NCBI GenBank assembly: GCA_009741485.1
Contig: CM019220.1
Location: 32,780,579-32,844,578, forward strand
Direction of reading: 5' to 3'
Origin: Malurus cyaneus samueli
Lineage: Eukaryota; Chordata; Aves; Passeriformes; Maluridae
DNA length: 64,000 nucleotides
The notes below the pieces were generated by a model. It was given only the letters and a program-made list of their open reading frames with translations, ran no database searches and was not told where the DNA came from. This document shows, in pieces, positions 27,020 to 41,000 of this stretch. Made by a program: the position numbers and the translations under genes. Numbering within the stretch: position 1 is the first letter of the stretch; every line of letters begins with the position of its first letter.

Positions 27020-27658
27020 AGTACTTACCTTTTTTTTTTCTTATTTTTTCAAGTTCCTCAGGAATTTTGATTTCTTTCTTCTGCCTATACCTGTCTAGCT
27101 TTTTGGAGCTGGGGAATTTTGACTGAACTATTTGGAAATGGGAAAACGATCTGTAATTTAAAATAGAAAATAATTAAAATTCATATTCTAGCATAGTTCT
27201 ACTTCATGAACAAATTTGAGTGGCAAAATTGTAAACTCTAGTTTCTCTATTAATAGAGAAAGCTCACTCAGTGACTGGGATTAGAGAAGCATTGGCAGGG
27301 GTCAAGTCAGTTAGACCCGGGATTCTTGTTTTGCTCGGGTAGTATTTCCTTATAAAAGGAAACCATTGCAGTGGGCAGATAAGGAACTATGATGTTTTGC
27401 GGGTGTAGGAAAGCATTCATCCATAAGCCTACAGGTGGGAAGTCCTCCCAACATCAGATTATTTTATGCTGTTTGACGGGGAATTTTCTGATCCCCATGG
27501 CCAAAGTTGCATCTTCAGATGTCCAAAGTGGTGGAACAGGTGACACACAGTCTCCAATCTGATAGAGTTTACTGTGACAGGGTGTTTTTGTAAACCGTAT
27601 CTTTCTGGCAACACTTACTCTTTCATAAAGTACTTTTCCTCTCTGTGTAGTTGCAAGA

Positions 27659-27680
27659 TTTTGTTGTTGTTGTTGTTGTT
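27659..27680. repeat. (TTG)n microsatellite
   Basis: Seven tandem TTG/GTT units directly following TTGCAAGA, ending before AGAAGTG. Confidence 0.95.
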
Positions 27681-29325
27681 AGAAGTGTTAGCTCTTCTTT
27701 TTCTGACAGAGCTTTGAGGCCTTGAAATTTAAGTGTGCCAGGTTTTGCAGCTGTGGCAAGACATAGAGTTGGTGGTGTTGTGATTCTCTGATGCTTGAGA
27801 TGCAGGCAATCCCACCCATAAATAATATTGTATAGAATGGAGTGTTTGTCAGAATTACCTGAGGGCCAAACACCTCTGGTGCTGGTACCAGTGGGTTGGT
27901 GGTGGGAATTCTTTGGAAGTTTAACACAGCAGCAGTGGGATTTCACAGCTGCTTAGAGACAGAAAGGAAACTTCTGTAAAGGCTAGGCAAGCAGCCACAT
28001 ACTTTAGGCTGTGACAGGCAGGCGCTGACATATTTTTCTGCAGTGATTAAGGCTGCTCCTGCCTGCTGGACATTGCTGCTTACAGTTAGGGTCAGCAGGA
28101 CAAAAAATGTGCCAGCGCCATGGATGCCCTGGTTCAGGGTCATGGTAGCTTAAACCAACACAGACTAATGTGAATTGCTTCATTTGGTAGGGGAAGGAGG
28201 TAAACTCTGCCAAAAGTAGTCCAGTCTTCTCTGCAGCATTCCCTTGAATGCTATTGAAATGCTTCATTTTACAAGGTAAGTGAAATGGCTCATTTAGAAG
28301 TGTGTGATAGGTTTAGAAAAAACACCCTGTTAGTATTTGAGGTCAGGATGTAACAAGAAACAGAATGATCTCCTGCTCCAGGTAGTGCATTTGGAAATTT
28401 GCTTTAGAGATTTATGACCCACTTATATAAGGGATTTTATAGTTTGCTGGGGTTTTTTTCCTTAATTTCTTTTTCTTGAAAGTCTGTTGGCGTGATACAC
28501 AGTGACATTTCAGGAGCACAAATACAAGCAGGAGGTGCGTAGAAAGACAAAGCATGTAAGCGGACATTCAAGCTGGGAGTTTCTCATATACAATACGTTT
28601 TGTGTGTTTCAAATTTAGTACTTGGGTTAACTTAATCTTGGCGAGTGCAGAAAATCTTCTGTCAAAGATCTTTCTCCAAACATTCTGTTGTGTGCATGCT
28701 GTTGGTGACATGAAAAGTATTGTTCACGGGATTTAGGTGCTTTAAGGGCTCAGCTTTAATGTTTTACAACTTGCATAGAAAGAAGCTTCTCTGAAGAATT
28801 CAGGATGAGAATGTTGCTGCTCAAATTTAGATCCAAGGCTGGAGATAAAGCTTATAAACTTCAGTGGGACTGTTCATAAAATTATGAATGTGGTATAGTC
28901 TTTTGCCACAGGATTAGAAACTAAGTAATTGTTCAATACTAAGACTAAAATAACATCAGAGAAAAAACACTAGTTAAGCCAATAAATTAGTTGGTGCTAC
29001 AATGAGAAAATTAAATTTGTTGGTTATAAAGTATAGCCATTAAGGATTCTGCTTTTAAAAATTAGTGCAGCATTGACATTTTCTTTTTAATGCATCATCT
29101 GTATTTTATGTAACAAGCAGTGCTGGACTGAGTTATATAAACGAGCACGTGTTTTATGCATGTTATTTCAATTATCCGTCCTTGGAGAAGGTGACTGAAA
29201 AATAGCTCCAATTCAGTTTTAGCATCTTCATTTTGACAGTCGTAATATGCATATTAATGAAGAGTGTGAAGTGTAGAGAAATGGGTCCATTTGTAAAAGC
29301 TGGTGTCCTCTTAGTTCTTTATCTT

Positions 29326-29365
29326 AAAAGGAAAAGAAAGAAGAAAGAAAGGAAGAAGAAAGAAG
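29326..29365. repeat. Polypurine (GA-rich) low-complexity tract
   Basis: Forty consecutive purines made of AAAG, AAGG and AAG units. Confidence 0.9.
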
Positions 29366-31957
29366 CAGAGGGTATGCTTTATGTGGCATGCCAGGTCTTT
29401 TTGAAACAGCTTGCAGTTGCAGGCTAGCTGAATCAGCATCACATTTATTGGTGGAAGGCTATAATCATAGTAACACCTGCAGTGTGCAGCAAAGAAGAGG
29501 CAAATCAAATCTAGCAGTCTGGTTTTAAACCATTGCTACAAAGAGTAGAATTGGTTAATTAGTAGGGTTTCGTCAGCAAAGTTAATTTAATTTGAAGAAT
29601 TGCTTAGCTAGTGTCTTTGAAGAAACTTTAGTTGAGAGGTGTGGGACTTTCACAGAGTATTGCTATTTGGATTAATATTCTTCATACAAGATGCAGTTTT
29701 AAAATCTACAATTTTGGTACAAAACTGGTAACACACATGTTGAAAAATCTGAGGATTTTAAGTGATAAAAGTCTTTTCCCATTCTTTATTGGTTTTTACG
29801 GATTAATAAACTTTTTAGGCCAAAAGAGTTTGTTAGCTCTAACTCTTATTGAGCTTGTTTCTGTGTTGTGTTTGGCTCTTCTTCTGGAGCGGTTTTTACT
29901 TTTTTGTTAATGCTGTTACAAGGTGCTGGATTGGATTAAGTGTGTTTGAATCGGTATGCAAGAGGGCAGACATTGATCAGTTGTCTCTAACATAACAAAA
30001 TCTGCCCAGTACTAGATACAAGAGCACACTATTTGAATTCCTTAACTATTCCCTGACGCACAGTTATCTCTTAAACATCCGGCATGGGTTGAATGTTACT
30101 AGGTAGAAGGCATGCTTTTATGAAAAGCAGTAAGGAGGATGAAAACTTAGAGTAACTTTAGAGCTGACTTTCCAGTCTACTTGAGAAATGTATATCTTGT
30201 GTTCTTCGCCCCTTTGGCATGAAAAATAGCTGCCAACAAAAAAAAAGTTGTCTAGCAACTACAGACTATAAACATGTCTCAACACCTTTCTTTTGTTATT
30301 GGAACTCACTAAATATTGGAAATGGAATTGCCTTGAACTTAACATTCTGTGTGATCTTCCTGCCTTCTCTGTCCAGATGTTTTTGATTCCGCTTTTAGCT
30401 TTTGGGTGGGCTTGACAAAAAAAAATTGAGCTCTTTCATTCTTGATGTAAGAAGGGGCAGGAAGGGGGACCTGCCACTCTGAGATACCAGCAGACAGTAA
30501 GGCCTTCAGGGTGACACAGTGGCCCCATTGCCAAGAAGTCTTATCAAACATAGTGGGACTCCAGTCTTGACTAAGTGTTTGCATCGCGGACTTAATATAC
30601 ATAAAAAGTATTTGAATTCTCATTCAGAGAATTCTTCCAACAGAGCATCTGTTCATGTTATAGTCAGATGGAGATGGTATGGTCAACCTTACTAATTTCA
30701 AGCATGTCCTTTTAATAGCTGGCAATGGAAATGTTACTTTTCTCTTTTAGTTCTTCATCAGACCAAAACTTAAATTAACTTCTTTTTCCTATTATCTCTT
30801 CTCCATATGCTTCCTTGGCTCTCATTTCTTTAGTTAGAAAATGGGTGCATACAGAAATTAATTATAAGATTTAAATGTTGTCAGTGGATACTGTAAGAGA
30901 AGTTCTTAATTTTTGTAGTTTGAACTCTACTGAACGTCTGTGTTTCAAAGAAGGAGTTAAGGGAGGATTGTTGAAGGGCATTAAAAGAGATTTAGAAAAA
31001 TTTTTGGAACACTTACGTCAGTCCACATAGCAAATGCTCGAATGTGGAAAAGGAGGTGTTTCAACTTAAAAACTTAGAATGAACTTAAGGATTCATTCTC
31101 ATATATCTACACCTATACCTTTTTATCATTGTACAATAGAGTTAAAGAGAGTGACCGAACAAAGCTTGTATTTCATTTGACTTTGCTGTAATTCTCTGTG
31201 TGTGATTTAATTTTTAAATGTGAAGATTCAGCTCTGTTCCTTAATGAAGTTCAAGGCAGTTGGTTTTTGGTGGAAGCAAGGTTAGGCAATGGGACTCGTT
31301 TCCCTTCACTCCCTACCATCATGTAGTAGAGTCTCTCACTTATCCAGTCACATAACTGGAAATAGAAAGGGTATTGCAGGGTTTCTTAATCACATGCAAA
31401 TTCCATTCATGTGCCCAAGTTTTCAGGGAAGACTTAGAGGTTTAAATTTACAGACCCTGTTAGTTTCAGTAGGAGCTGTGTGACTAAATCCTCTGAATTC
31501 GTTTTGAATTAAAAAAAAACAAACAACCCAACCTCCTGGCACATTTAGCTCCTTTTTAGGACTGCATTGACTGATAAATTCTTCTGGCAAAAGTTGAGGA
31601 TGCTGGTGAATGAAAAAACAAGAACCATTGAGTTCATCTAAGGTATTGCTGCTCTTTACAGACTCAGAACAGGGTCTGGGAGACATGGCTGGGAGAAGTG
31701 TGATACGCCTTCTATCCAGATTTATAGCTATAAGGCATTTTTAAATGTGCCTGCAGAACTAATCTGGGGAAAGTATGCAATTTGGACTAACTTTACCTTT
31801 TGACAAGATTGAGCAGTGCTGTGCAGGACATAGTGTTCTCATGTTTCTCTGATGCTTATAGGTAAACACATACAATTAGTCACTACAAGTGTAGCTTTGA
31901 CAGGTTGGGATTAAAACCTACAAATTAATCTCTTTGATTGTTTTTCTCATTTCACAG

Positions 31958-31980
31958 ACACTACTCTCCCCTGAATAGAG
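31958..31980 (+). other. SPATS2L: 5' UTR part of first coding exon of SPATS2L, with splice acceptor
   Basis: A pyrimidine-rich tract ends in TTTCACAG at 31957, so transcription enters this exon from an upstream leader exon. The 23 untranslated bases contain an in-frame TGA at 31972-31974, two codons before the ATG. This rules out a longer N-terminus in this frame within the exon and supports 31981 as the start. Confidence 0.85.
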
Positions 31981-32019
31981 ATGGCGGAAATCAATTCTCC
32001 TGTAAATATCAAGGAAAAG
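31981..32019 (+). CDS. SPATS2L: SPATS2L coding exon 1 (residues 1-13)
   Basis: This exon encodes MAEINSPVNIKEK and ends in AAG before the donor GTAGGT at 32020 (phase 0). The start has G at -3 and G at +4, a strong Kozak context, and an in-frame stop lies just upstream. The peptide resembles the human SPATS2L N-terminus, with conservative changes. The exon is only 62 bases with its leader, so ORF finders miss it. The next intron is 9901 bases. Confidence 0.9.
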
Positions 32020-35000
32020 GTAGGTTCAAGCAACAGTATAATGCAAGCCAAAATATATTTGCATATATATTTCATTTTTGCTCTTTCCAGCACTGTTGGA
32101 ACTTTAATATGTACTGAACTTTAATATGTATTGACTCTGTGCATGAAGTTAAGTACACAGACAGGTATTGATAGGATTAATCTGAATCTTGCTTGACAAG
32201 TAGCATTTTTGTTTTTTTGCAGAGAGACTGTTTTGTCAGCTAGTCTTTTCTTACTCCTTTGTAATTCCTGTGCACACTGATGCTGTGGAGAATAGCACCT
32301 TGGGATGATTGCTGCTGTACAAAATGCAACCTTTGAAGAAACGTGCCCTTTAGAAAATAATTTTTCCACCCAAAAATGTTATACCTGTAATACTTACAGC
32401 AATTCCTAAAATTGCAGGACCTGGAAAGAGTAGATTACTGTATGCTGTGACAGTATGTTTGCTTTTAACTACATTCCATGCACTTGAGTGAGTCTTCTCC
32501 ATATCCTTGACTAGAGCTAGAGCCTCATCACCCTTAGAGGAGCAGTAAAAGACCTAAAGCTAAGTAGGATATGAGGGGGGTCAGCAGATCTTTTGTGACT
32601 CTCAGCAGGTGCATTGCAGATACACATTCTAACCAGAGAACATACTTTTCTCTATATCTCCTTACAGGAAACAATTCCTTACCTGATGCACTGCCCAGGT
32701 GCCTTTACCTTATATTTGTTCTTAACATCTCAATTGCTCACTGTGTTTGAGGATTTGCATGTCAGTATGAATCTCTGTTTTGATGATGAATATCTGCCTT
32801 AGTCTTTAATAATAGTACAGGGTTTTAAAATTGAGTGGCATGATGATTTTGCAATGGAAAGTAATGTCATCAAATTATTTTCCCCGGTGCCAGAGTGCTC
32901 AAGCTACAATAATTCTCAAAATATAACTCAGCAGATCAGTTTAAGTTCTGCATATTTACTGTGCAGCTTGAAATTTTTTATTTGAGTTTTACAGGTGCAG
33001 GATTTTACAAACATGGGTTTGTCTCCTGCAAGTTTAAGAATGAAGAACTGCAACATGCTAGAGATCTTCTCTTCCAGTGTGGGATCTGCTGGGAGTGTCC
33101 AAAATAAAATGTTTATGAGCATATGCATTTTAAGGCAGAAAAATAATTGGTTCAGTACAATCTGTTATAAATTGTTCCACTCTTTATTCCTGTACCTTCC
33201 ATCAGTATTTAGTGCCACTAAATCTCTATGCCAAATTGAAAACTTAGCTTAATAGCAATTAAAATTCTTTTCAAAATCACTGGGGTTTATTCTGGAAAAT
33301 GGAGATTAATAACCTACTGAGTAAAGGGTTAGTGACCAAACAGCATAAATCTCATGCAGTCTACATACATCAGCTGAGATGGTGTGCTCATTGAGCCACT
33401 GCACCTGGACAAGTCTGTCTTGTTTGTAAAGGATTGCAATGGCTCCATTTGGTATCTTATATTTGGTTTATAGTGTGGTCAGCAACAGCCTGACTAACTA
33501 TAAAGTGACTGCAGCTTCAGAACCTGTTGAGTGATGCACTAGAACTATGAGGAAGGGCTTGAACAAGCAGGTCCTGCTGAGCTCCTTTGATTATATTTGC
33601 ACATAAACTGCTAAAACATAAGGATTTCATTTGCATGTTTGAAAAGCAGCCATATTTACAGTGTACTGCTAAGAGATTCAAAATCACATCCCTTTCTCAC
33701 TTAGCTTACACAGCTTACATGGTCATGCTACACAACATGTTTACTTTTATCCACCTTCTGGGAGGCAATATTTCTGGGTAAGAAAACCAAGGTTTAAAAA
33801 TATAATCCTTCTGCTGAGCTCTACAAATCCGTTGCAGTCAATGTAAATTCGAGCAGTCCTTGTTTAAAGTAACAGAATAGAGTGCAGTTCCTTTCCACCT
33901 CTCCCTTTCTTCTACCTTAGTGCTTGCAGATCATAATGTATTTAGGACTTTGATCTTGCTAGAACTTGCACAAAGCTGAAGAAGCTGCACATCTGCACAC
34001 AAATACTTATTCATGTAAGTTACTGCAAAAGTAGCACCCCCAAGTTTTTCCTTAAATTGAAAGTTGTTTCATTGTGACAGAAATGTAGTGCAGATCCCAT
34101 GCAGATTTCAGCGTGTTTGTTCTTTTGTTTTGTGGGTTGTGGTTTTGGTTTTGGTTTGTTGAGTTTTTTCTTGGGGAGAGGGGTGTTGTTTGGGGTTTTA
34201 TTCAGTGGTGAGCTTTCCGTGTTTTCTCCATGATCAGCTTCTAGTCATTCAAGAAAGTAAAAACTCTGCCACTGTTTTAAAAGTGATGTGATGCCAAGGT
34301 AGACATTTTGGGCATTGCACTCACACCCAGGCTCTGTAAAGCCCTACCCCTGAATTTGAGTCATAAGAGAATGCTACTGTGGTAGTGATACTTGTATAAT
34401 TCATTCTTGGCATTTCAGCTGAAATAGTTCATAAAGTCAATAGGTTAAACATTCTATTTTATATCTTCTTTTTTTCTCCCCCAGGAGATTTATATAAATG
34501 TTGGCCTATGATGTTAGGAAGGCTAATGGAAGTTTCCATAGTTGGCAGAGACTCCTGCAGCTGTGATACTCTTGTGGGGAGCCAGGACTGTTTCAATTGC
34601 CATATTTTCATGCATATAACCACAGATTTTCTGGAGTAACCAAAGTTCTGCATTCCAGCAGACACAGAAGTCATTAATTGGCTGTGTAACTAGTATAAGA
34701 AGAAGTTTACCATCAGGATCTCTCTCTCAGGCTCTGACCCTTGTTGTCGTCTTCCTTTACTACGCCACTCTCCCTCTTGCCTCAGAAACTATTATCTCTA
34801 TGCCTGAAAATACAGGATGAGTAAGGACTTATTTTTTGTATCAGGATTTTCAGAGACTGAGTGTTATACATAGTTCAGATCATATGCACAAAAGTTCACT
34901 GGATTAAAGTATAAAATGAGCCAAACTCATTGGCTTACATCCAAAATCCATAAAATCAAAGGAGGTATTCAAGCATTAACCTAGTGCATCACTAGTAGAG

Positions 35001-38000
35001 GTGCTGAGATTCTGAATTACAAGGCTTCCAAAGAAGAAGCAATTGGAATGAGGAATACAAGTGATATGTTGTCTCCTGCAACAATTAGCCCTCTTAGTTT
35101 AACCAGAGAAGAGTGAATATGAGGCACTCTCCAGGATAACCATTCAGCTCTGGCATGTGACTTTGGTTTTGATCCAAAGAAATATCAGGAATTGTTTAAA
35201 CTTCAGGACTTGCTTTTGGGCCCATCTTTTTTCTTTTTTTAATTTGCTGTGTGTCTAAACATGTTTGAGCAAGTGAGATCTGCTGTCAGCTGGAATTAGC
35301 AAAAGACGCATGCAGATGAAAATTCTCCTTTTGAGATTCTGTTAGGAGTGAAGTATTGCTGAAGTTCTCCTGAAAGGCTTGCTTTCTCATTTGTCATTTC
35401 AAGTGTCAGAGCTGGAGAAGCAGATGGGCAGCCCTGCAAAAAGGAAATTTTATTCAGATGTGGTTTTGGAGGTTTCACAGTTTTGTTGCATTACACCATA
35501 AATGTGGTTTTCATAAGCAATAGTCAGCATGCAAGGAAAGAGTCAGATTCAGAGTGGAAGGAATGGAAGTAGTATGTAAATTTAAAACTATGCATTACAA
35601 AAGCAGATAGTTTCCAGTCTGTGATTTTACTTTCTCCTTGAAGTTCTTCTTTGCAGCTGTTTTTTGCCCATGTGTTGAAGTAGATGCACTGTTCAAAGAC
35701 TGGAAAAGTTGATCAAAATACACTTAAGGATAAGGGTTAAGGATATCACAGCGTCAATGGTGTTGTCATCACACAAGCAGAGCAATTCTTATTAAGCCAA
35801 ACTTTTCAGGAATCCTGAAAACATATCTGACTTTCTATCTGATGGATAAGGATGAAATAACAAATCCATGACAAGTACCTAAAGAAGTTTACTGCAGCAA
35901 GTAGAACTTTCTGGGGCTTACTAGGAATAAATGATTGGAAGGTATCAGGGTGATGAACAGATCATATTAGCAGAAAGAGAGGCACAGACCTGATCAAAGT
36001 GTCATTTTGCTCAAAGGGTATGTTAGCAACACTTGTTCAGTTTGTCAGGATGAACTTAGTAAAGCTTCTGGAAAAATGTGTCAAATGTAAGAAATAGCCT
36101 CTTAATGCAACCAAGTCAAATTGTATTCATGAAATATGTTTATGTAGAAGTTCAAAACCTTCTAAAAAATCTACCATTAAGTGGTTTTAAAATGCATTTT
36201 CTTGCTTAATGTAGCCAGGACATGTGCTAATGCTAAATTCCTAGGTTATCAAAACCAGCAGTGTTCTGCAGGCAGCCCTCCTTCCTTTCTTCACTTGAAG
36301 GATTTGGGAGGAATTGGAGGTGTAATGTAGTTGGATGGTGTATATGTGTACATAAAAATTTGCTACTGACATGCAGTAAAAGTAAAATAGGAAATGCCTG
36401 TGGTAATTGATAACCATACTTATAAATTAATTCAGTTTCTAACTTAAAGAAAATCTGTTGGTCTTAGTCTTTAGTACAAAGTCAAGGTGAATCTGCATTA
36501 GTTTTCCTAACCAAGCATAAATAAGAATATTTTTCTGTCTAAGTGACCATAATAGTGACTTACTTTGAGGGGATTAGAGCAGCTGTTTTCAGAGGTTTCA
36601 GAACAGCCATGAGCTTTCAGCAAAGAAGTTTAATTTGTCATTATGTCAGAAATACATAAACAAACTCTCTGAACCCTGGATATGTTACTTATTCACCAGA
36701 AACATCCTCTTTGAGATGATGCCAAGGGGGACCAGATGGAGCAGAGCAGCAAACAGGCAGTGATTGAGTCCATGTTGTTACAGTTGTCTGGGAACCGTTT
36801 GATACTTGACAGAGAGCATAAAGGATTGAGAGGAATGCACAGCACTGTCATCTTGGTTCTGCATGTGGAATAGGTAATCAGGTGTCACAACTTCCAGGCA
36901 GGCTCTGTTTCTTTGTGAGCTTGACTTCCCAGGAAAGTCCTGTGAGATGGATATTCGTGAGGACTTTGAGTAAGCTACCATAAGAGGGTAGAATTCACTG
37001 TTCTTTCCTGTGTACGATATTCCTCAGAAGTAACCTGTTATTGATTCATTTAATTTTTTTTTTTTAGGCGAGTCAAAAATTTGCCCCAAGTGAGATGTTT
37101 AACAGTAATCATTAGAAAAATAGACCTTGGGGATTTTATTGTGAAGTAGAAGCTTATCTGAGGGGAGTTCAAATCTTTTTCCATTTTGATACCACTTCTG
37201 GGCAGCCTTCAGCTTTTTCTGTATGACACAGATAAACACATCCTCATGACTGTGGAGTTCTGCTCCTGATGAGACATAATCTGGCTCAAATTGCAGCAAG
37301 CATTAATAAGACTTGAGCTCTGGGTCGTGGGTTTAAATGGAGGTGGACCTGGGTTCTGTCTTTCACATTCTTGAGTGTACACAGTTATTTTCAAGATCAC
37401 AGCTTTGTATTTTTGATCTGTGATTGCTTTAAAGAAGCTTTTGTAGGCTGAAATTCTGGGAAAGTTTTCTTAGCAGTAAACAAAGTAATGTGCTTTCCTG
37501 TTAGGCTACAGGAGGGAACGTCCAGGAATTTAACTACTGTCAGTGACAGATTCCCAGCTAATGCTGACATTAATAACATTAATTATGTGGTTCTCAAGGT
37601 ATGTTACTGAATCCTCTTGGTGTCCTGGAATGCTGTCTAGCATCCAGATGATGACAGAAGTTCACTGGGAATTTATACTGGATAAAAACAGGATGTTTCA
37701 CAAAATCATTAAAATAATCGACTTCCCTGTAGTCTGTCTGGTAATGTTCTTTCTCCTGTGATCAGGTTTCACTTAGTAGGAAATTTTTTTTTTCTCCCAC
37801 ATATATGGAAATCTAATAAAGTAGACTGCTGAGAGAACTTTCGCAGACGGGTATTAATGCAGTACCATTGTGTGGTAAGAAATTCTTTTGTTCTGGTACT
37901 TTCTTTCATCCTTTGGGATGCTAAATATTTTTTAAAGGAATTTGCTGATGAGAAGTCATGATTTTCTTATTATTCTAGTTGCATAATGTTGCTTACATAT

Positions 38001-41000
38001 TGAGAAGATGGATGTTCTTGGTGAGTTCGAGGACTATAAGTTTAGAGAGAGAATGTTAGGATTTACCTTCTGCCCTGGAATCATCCTGTCACACCTGTAG
38101 TAAAAATGATTGTATTAATTAGGCTTATGCTGTCAGGAAGTTTCCTAACCCAGGCTTTGGCTTTTTCTTTTGTATCACTACATCCCTTTCCAGAAGGAAA
38201 TGAGACACGTTTTGCATGAGGGGACAGAGCTGAGCTTCAGACCTAGAAATCTACACATATATTTGAAATTAGGGTTAAAGGACTGAGAGGTAGAATGTCA
38301 GGGACCTTGAAATTTGCATTTCTAGGTAAAGGCTGTCATATAGCCTGGTTTCCCTTTATATACCTTATCCTTCTCCCACATAAACTGTCAGGTCACAATT
38401 TGAGTCTTGTAAGCATGTATTGATAATTTCAGTCCAGAAATTGCTGACTTTTTCATTGCCTATGTACACCAGGTCCAGTGTATTCTGGATTAAAACATTG
38501 GTCAAACAGTATTGTAGACCTGATGTCTGGCACACTCGTCTTTGTCTTTGAAATTCCAGAAGAAGTATGGCAACATGATGCCATTTTGTTCCTAAAAATC
38601 TACAAGACAAATTTCAAAAAAACTTTTTGGGATCTCTGCTCTGTTGGAATTACTGGGTTATATCTGCTTTTGTTGTTTCTGAATTAAGATGGTTAAATAT
38701 ATGTATGTGTGTGTGTGTATGTTTGTATTAATATTGATGTATCCTACTGGTTGCAAATTCTAGTTTTCATCTTGTCAGCCATGTAAATCACTGTACAAAT
38801 CTGGAAAGGAGAAACACTAACTTATAGGTGTCCTGGGTATCACAGCATACATACACAAGAGAAGCAGATTAAAAAAGCAGATTAAAAATCCCAACTTCTG
38901 ATTTGGGATTTCCTTTATCTTGGATGCTTTCCTTTGCAATCCGATGTTCTTTTCCTGAACAGTTCTTTCATTAAAAGTCTCAAATTTTTATGCTTTCCAA
39001 ATAGAAAGATAAATGTATTTTTTGTAGGAGTCAAGAAGAAATATTGTTGGGTTTTGGCAGTAGAACTGTTGAGCTTTACAGTACATTAATTCCCTAAATC
39101 AGTTCTTTAGTAGTCCAACTAAATCAGGACTGTGTCCACAGTATTGTCATATGCTTAATTTCTTTTCTCTGTACTATTGGCTGTTTTCCTAATCATCATC
39201 TTTGGTTTTTTGGGTTTTATCCACAAATAGAATGTTTCCATAACCTTTTTTTATTTAATTATAATACTAGTTGGATGAAGCACAGTTTAGATTTTAATTC
39301 TGATTTTCTGTAATCAAAAAAAAATTTAACAAAGACTACACAGTGCAAATAGAAAGTCTTCAGTTGATTTTGCAGTCAAAAATAGTCTCCTTGGTTGATG
39401 TTCTCCATGTTCAATGTTCTCCACCCCACAGATGTTCTTCTTGCCTTTAAGCTTCCAAACTGCACTGTGTGGCTAGCTGCCTGATCCTCCAAGTGAGGTC
39501 TTAGCCTCACTTCATTGTTTCCAGATGCTTCTTGAGGCTTGCAGACCTTTCATGGCAAAATAGGACCTAGAAACCGTGTGAAATCCTTATGCCTAAAGTC
39601 GGTTAGAATACTCTAGATATTTCTTTTACTGTTTTTCCTGTAAGCAGTTACCACAAGGAGATTATGCAATTTTGAGTAGGCAGAGAGATGATCCATATTA
39701 TTGTGAAAGAAGAGGGGAGTTTTTTGTGAGCATATGAAGATGTAATCCACATGGTGAAAATGTTTGGGAACTACCAGCTTGAACACAAAATGGAGTTCAG
39801 CTTGTAGCCTGCTCTTAGTATCTTTGCCAACTTTTATTATGGAGCCAGCTCAGTTCACACTTGTTGCAGGTTTATCAGTTAATAGCATGCCTGTGCCCAC
39901 AATCATTAGACTAATTAACTTCTTTTTCCAGTGCTTTCTCTTCACATCCTATTGATTTAGGTTAGTTTTCACTTGGCTGCCTGCAGTACATTGCAGAGAG
40001 CTGTACTCATTACTTCCTTCCCCATGCATGCACATCAGCTGAAGAGAGAAACTTGAGCAGACAGGGGATTTTCTGGATAGTTTCTGGCAACAACAGCCTC
40101 TGGTTCAAGCAGTCCACTTGTCAGCCTAGTCTGTATGAACTTCATCCAAAAGTTACTCATGTGGAGTAGATATTCCAGAGTAGCCTCTGTTGGCTGGGGG
40201 CCGAGCTTGTGAGCAAGCCTGGCTCAGTCAGAGCATGGCAACATTGGACAGACTGTGAGACAGGCCTTTGGGAAAGAGTCCTTGGGAGGTGGACAAGCAC
40301 TTGAACTCCACTGCCTTCTAAATAATGTGCTGGCCTGGGCTGTCCAAGGCTGGACTTGCTACCTGGAAAGTGTTGTGAGCAAATATGAAACTGCAGAGAG
40401 GAGTGTGATGGGATGATGGACAGGAGCAGAGTAAATCATCCTGAGTAGCTGTACTAATGTGTGCTGAAGCCAAGTATCAGCCTTTTGCAGTTCTGTAGCT
40501 GAGTCCAGCAGGTACCAGGAATCTGAGCCATCCATCACTGTGCATTGAGAGAACGTGGCATGATTCCTGGTTTATGGTAGCACACAGGACAGGGAAACAG
40601 CGGTTGAGGAGTGGAGTGAACATACTACAGCAAAATAACATCTTTTGGTCAAATCTGAGCACTTAAGTGTTCTCAGTCACCTTCTGATGTCTCTATGGAT
40701 GAAGATACCATAAAGATTGTCCTTCAGTATCTAACTGAACAGCTAAGACAAGGTGGTATGAATGCTTTTCCCCCACGAACCAGCGTAGTTCCTTTAAGCA
40801 GCTTCTGTCTTCCTTTTCACAATTATATTTTACAGTATGAAAGATCACACTTTATACAATTAGCATGATGATACTGGGATGCAGTAAATGAAGTACACCC
40901 TCATCAAGGATGTATTCCCACAGAAAGACATCAAGGGAGGGTGCCAGACAAACATTTGCAGGACAGTAGCAAGTTTCTGATTGTAAATACATGCTGGATA

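Larger units (their letters stand above)
27020..31957. other. Presumed 5' intron up to first coding exon
   Basis: AT-rich intron sequence holding the (TTG)n and polypurine tracts. It ends in the acceptor of the first coding exon. No leader exon could be identified by eye. Confidence 0.6.

Noticed and set aside
40190..40440. GC-richer block that looked like a transposon fragment
   Set aside because: I could not match it to any CR1 or LTR order and saw no terminal repeats or tail.
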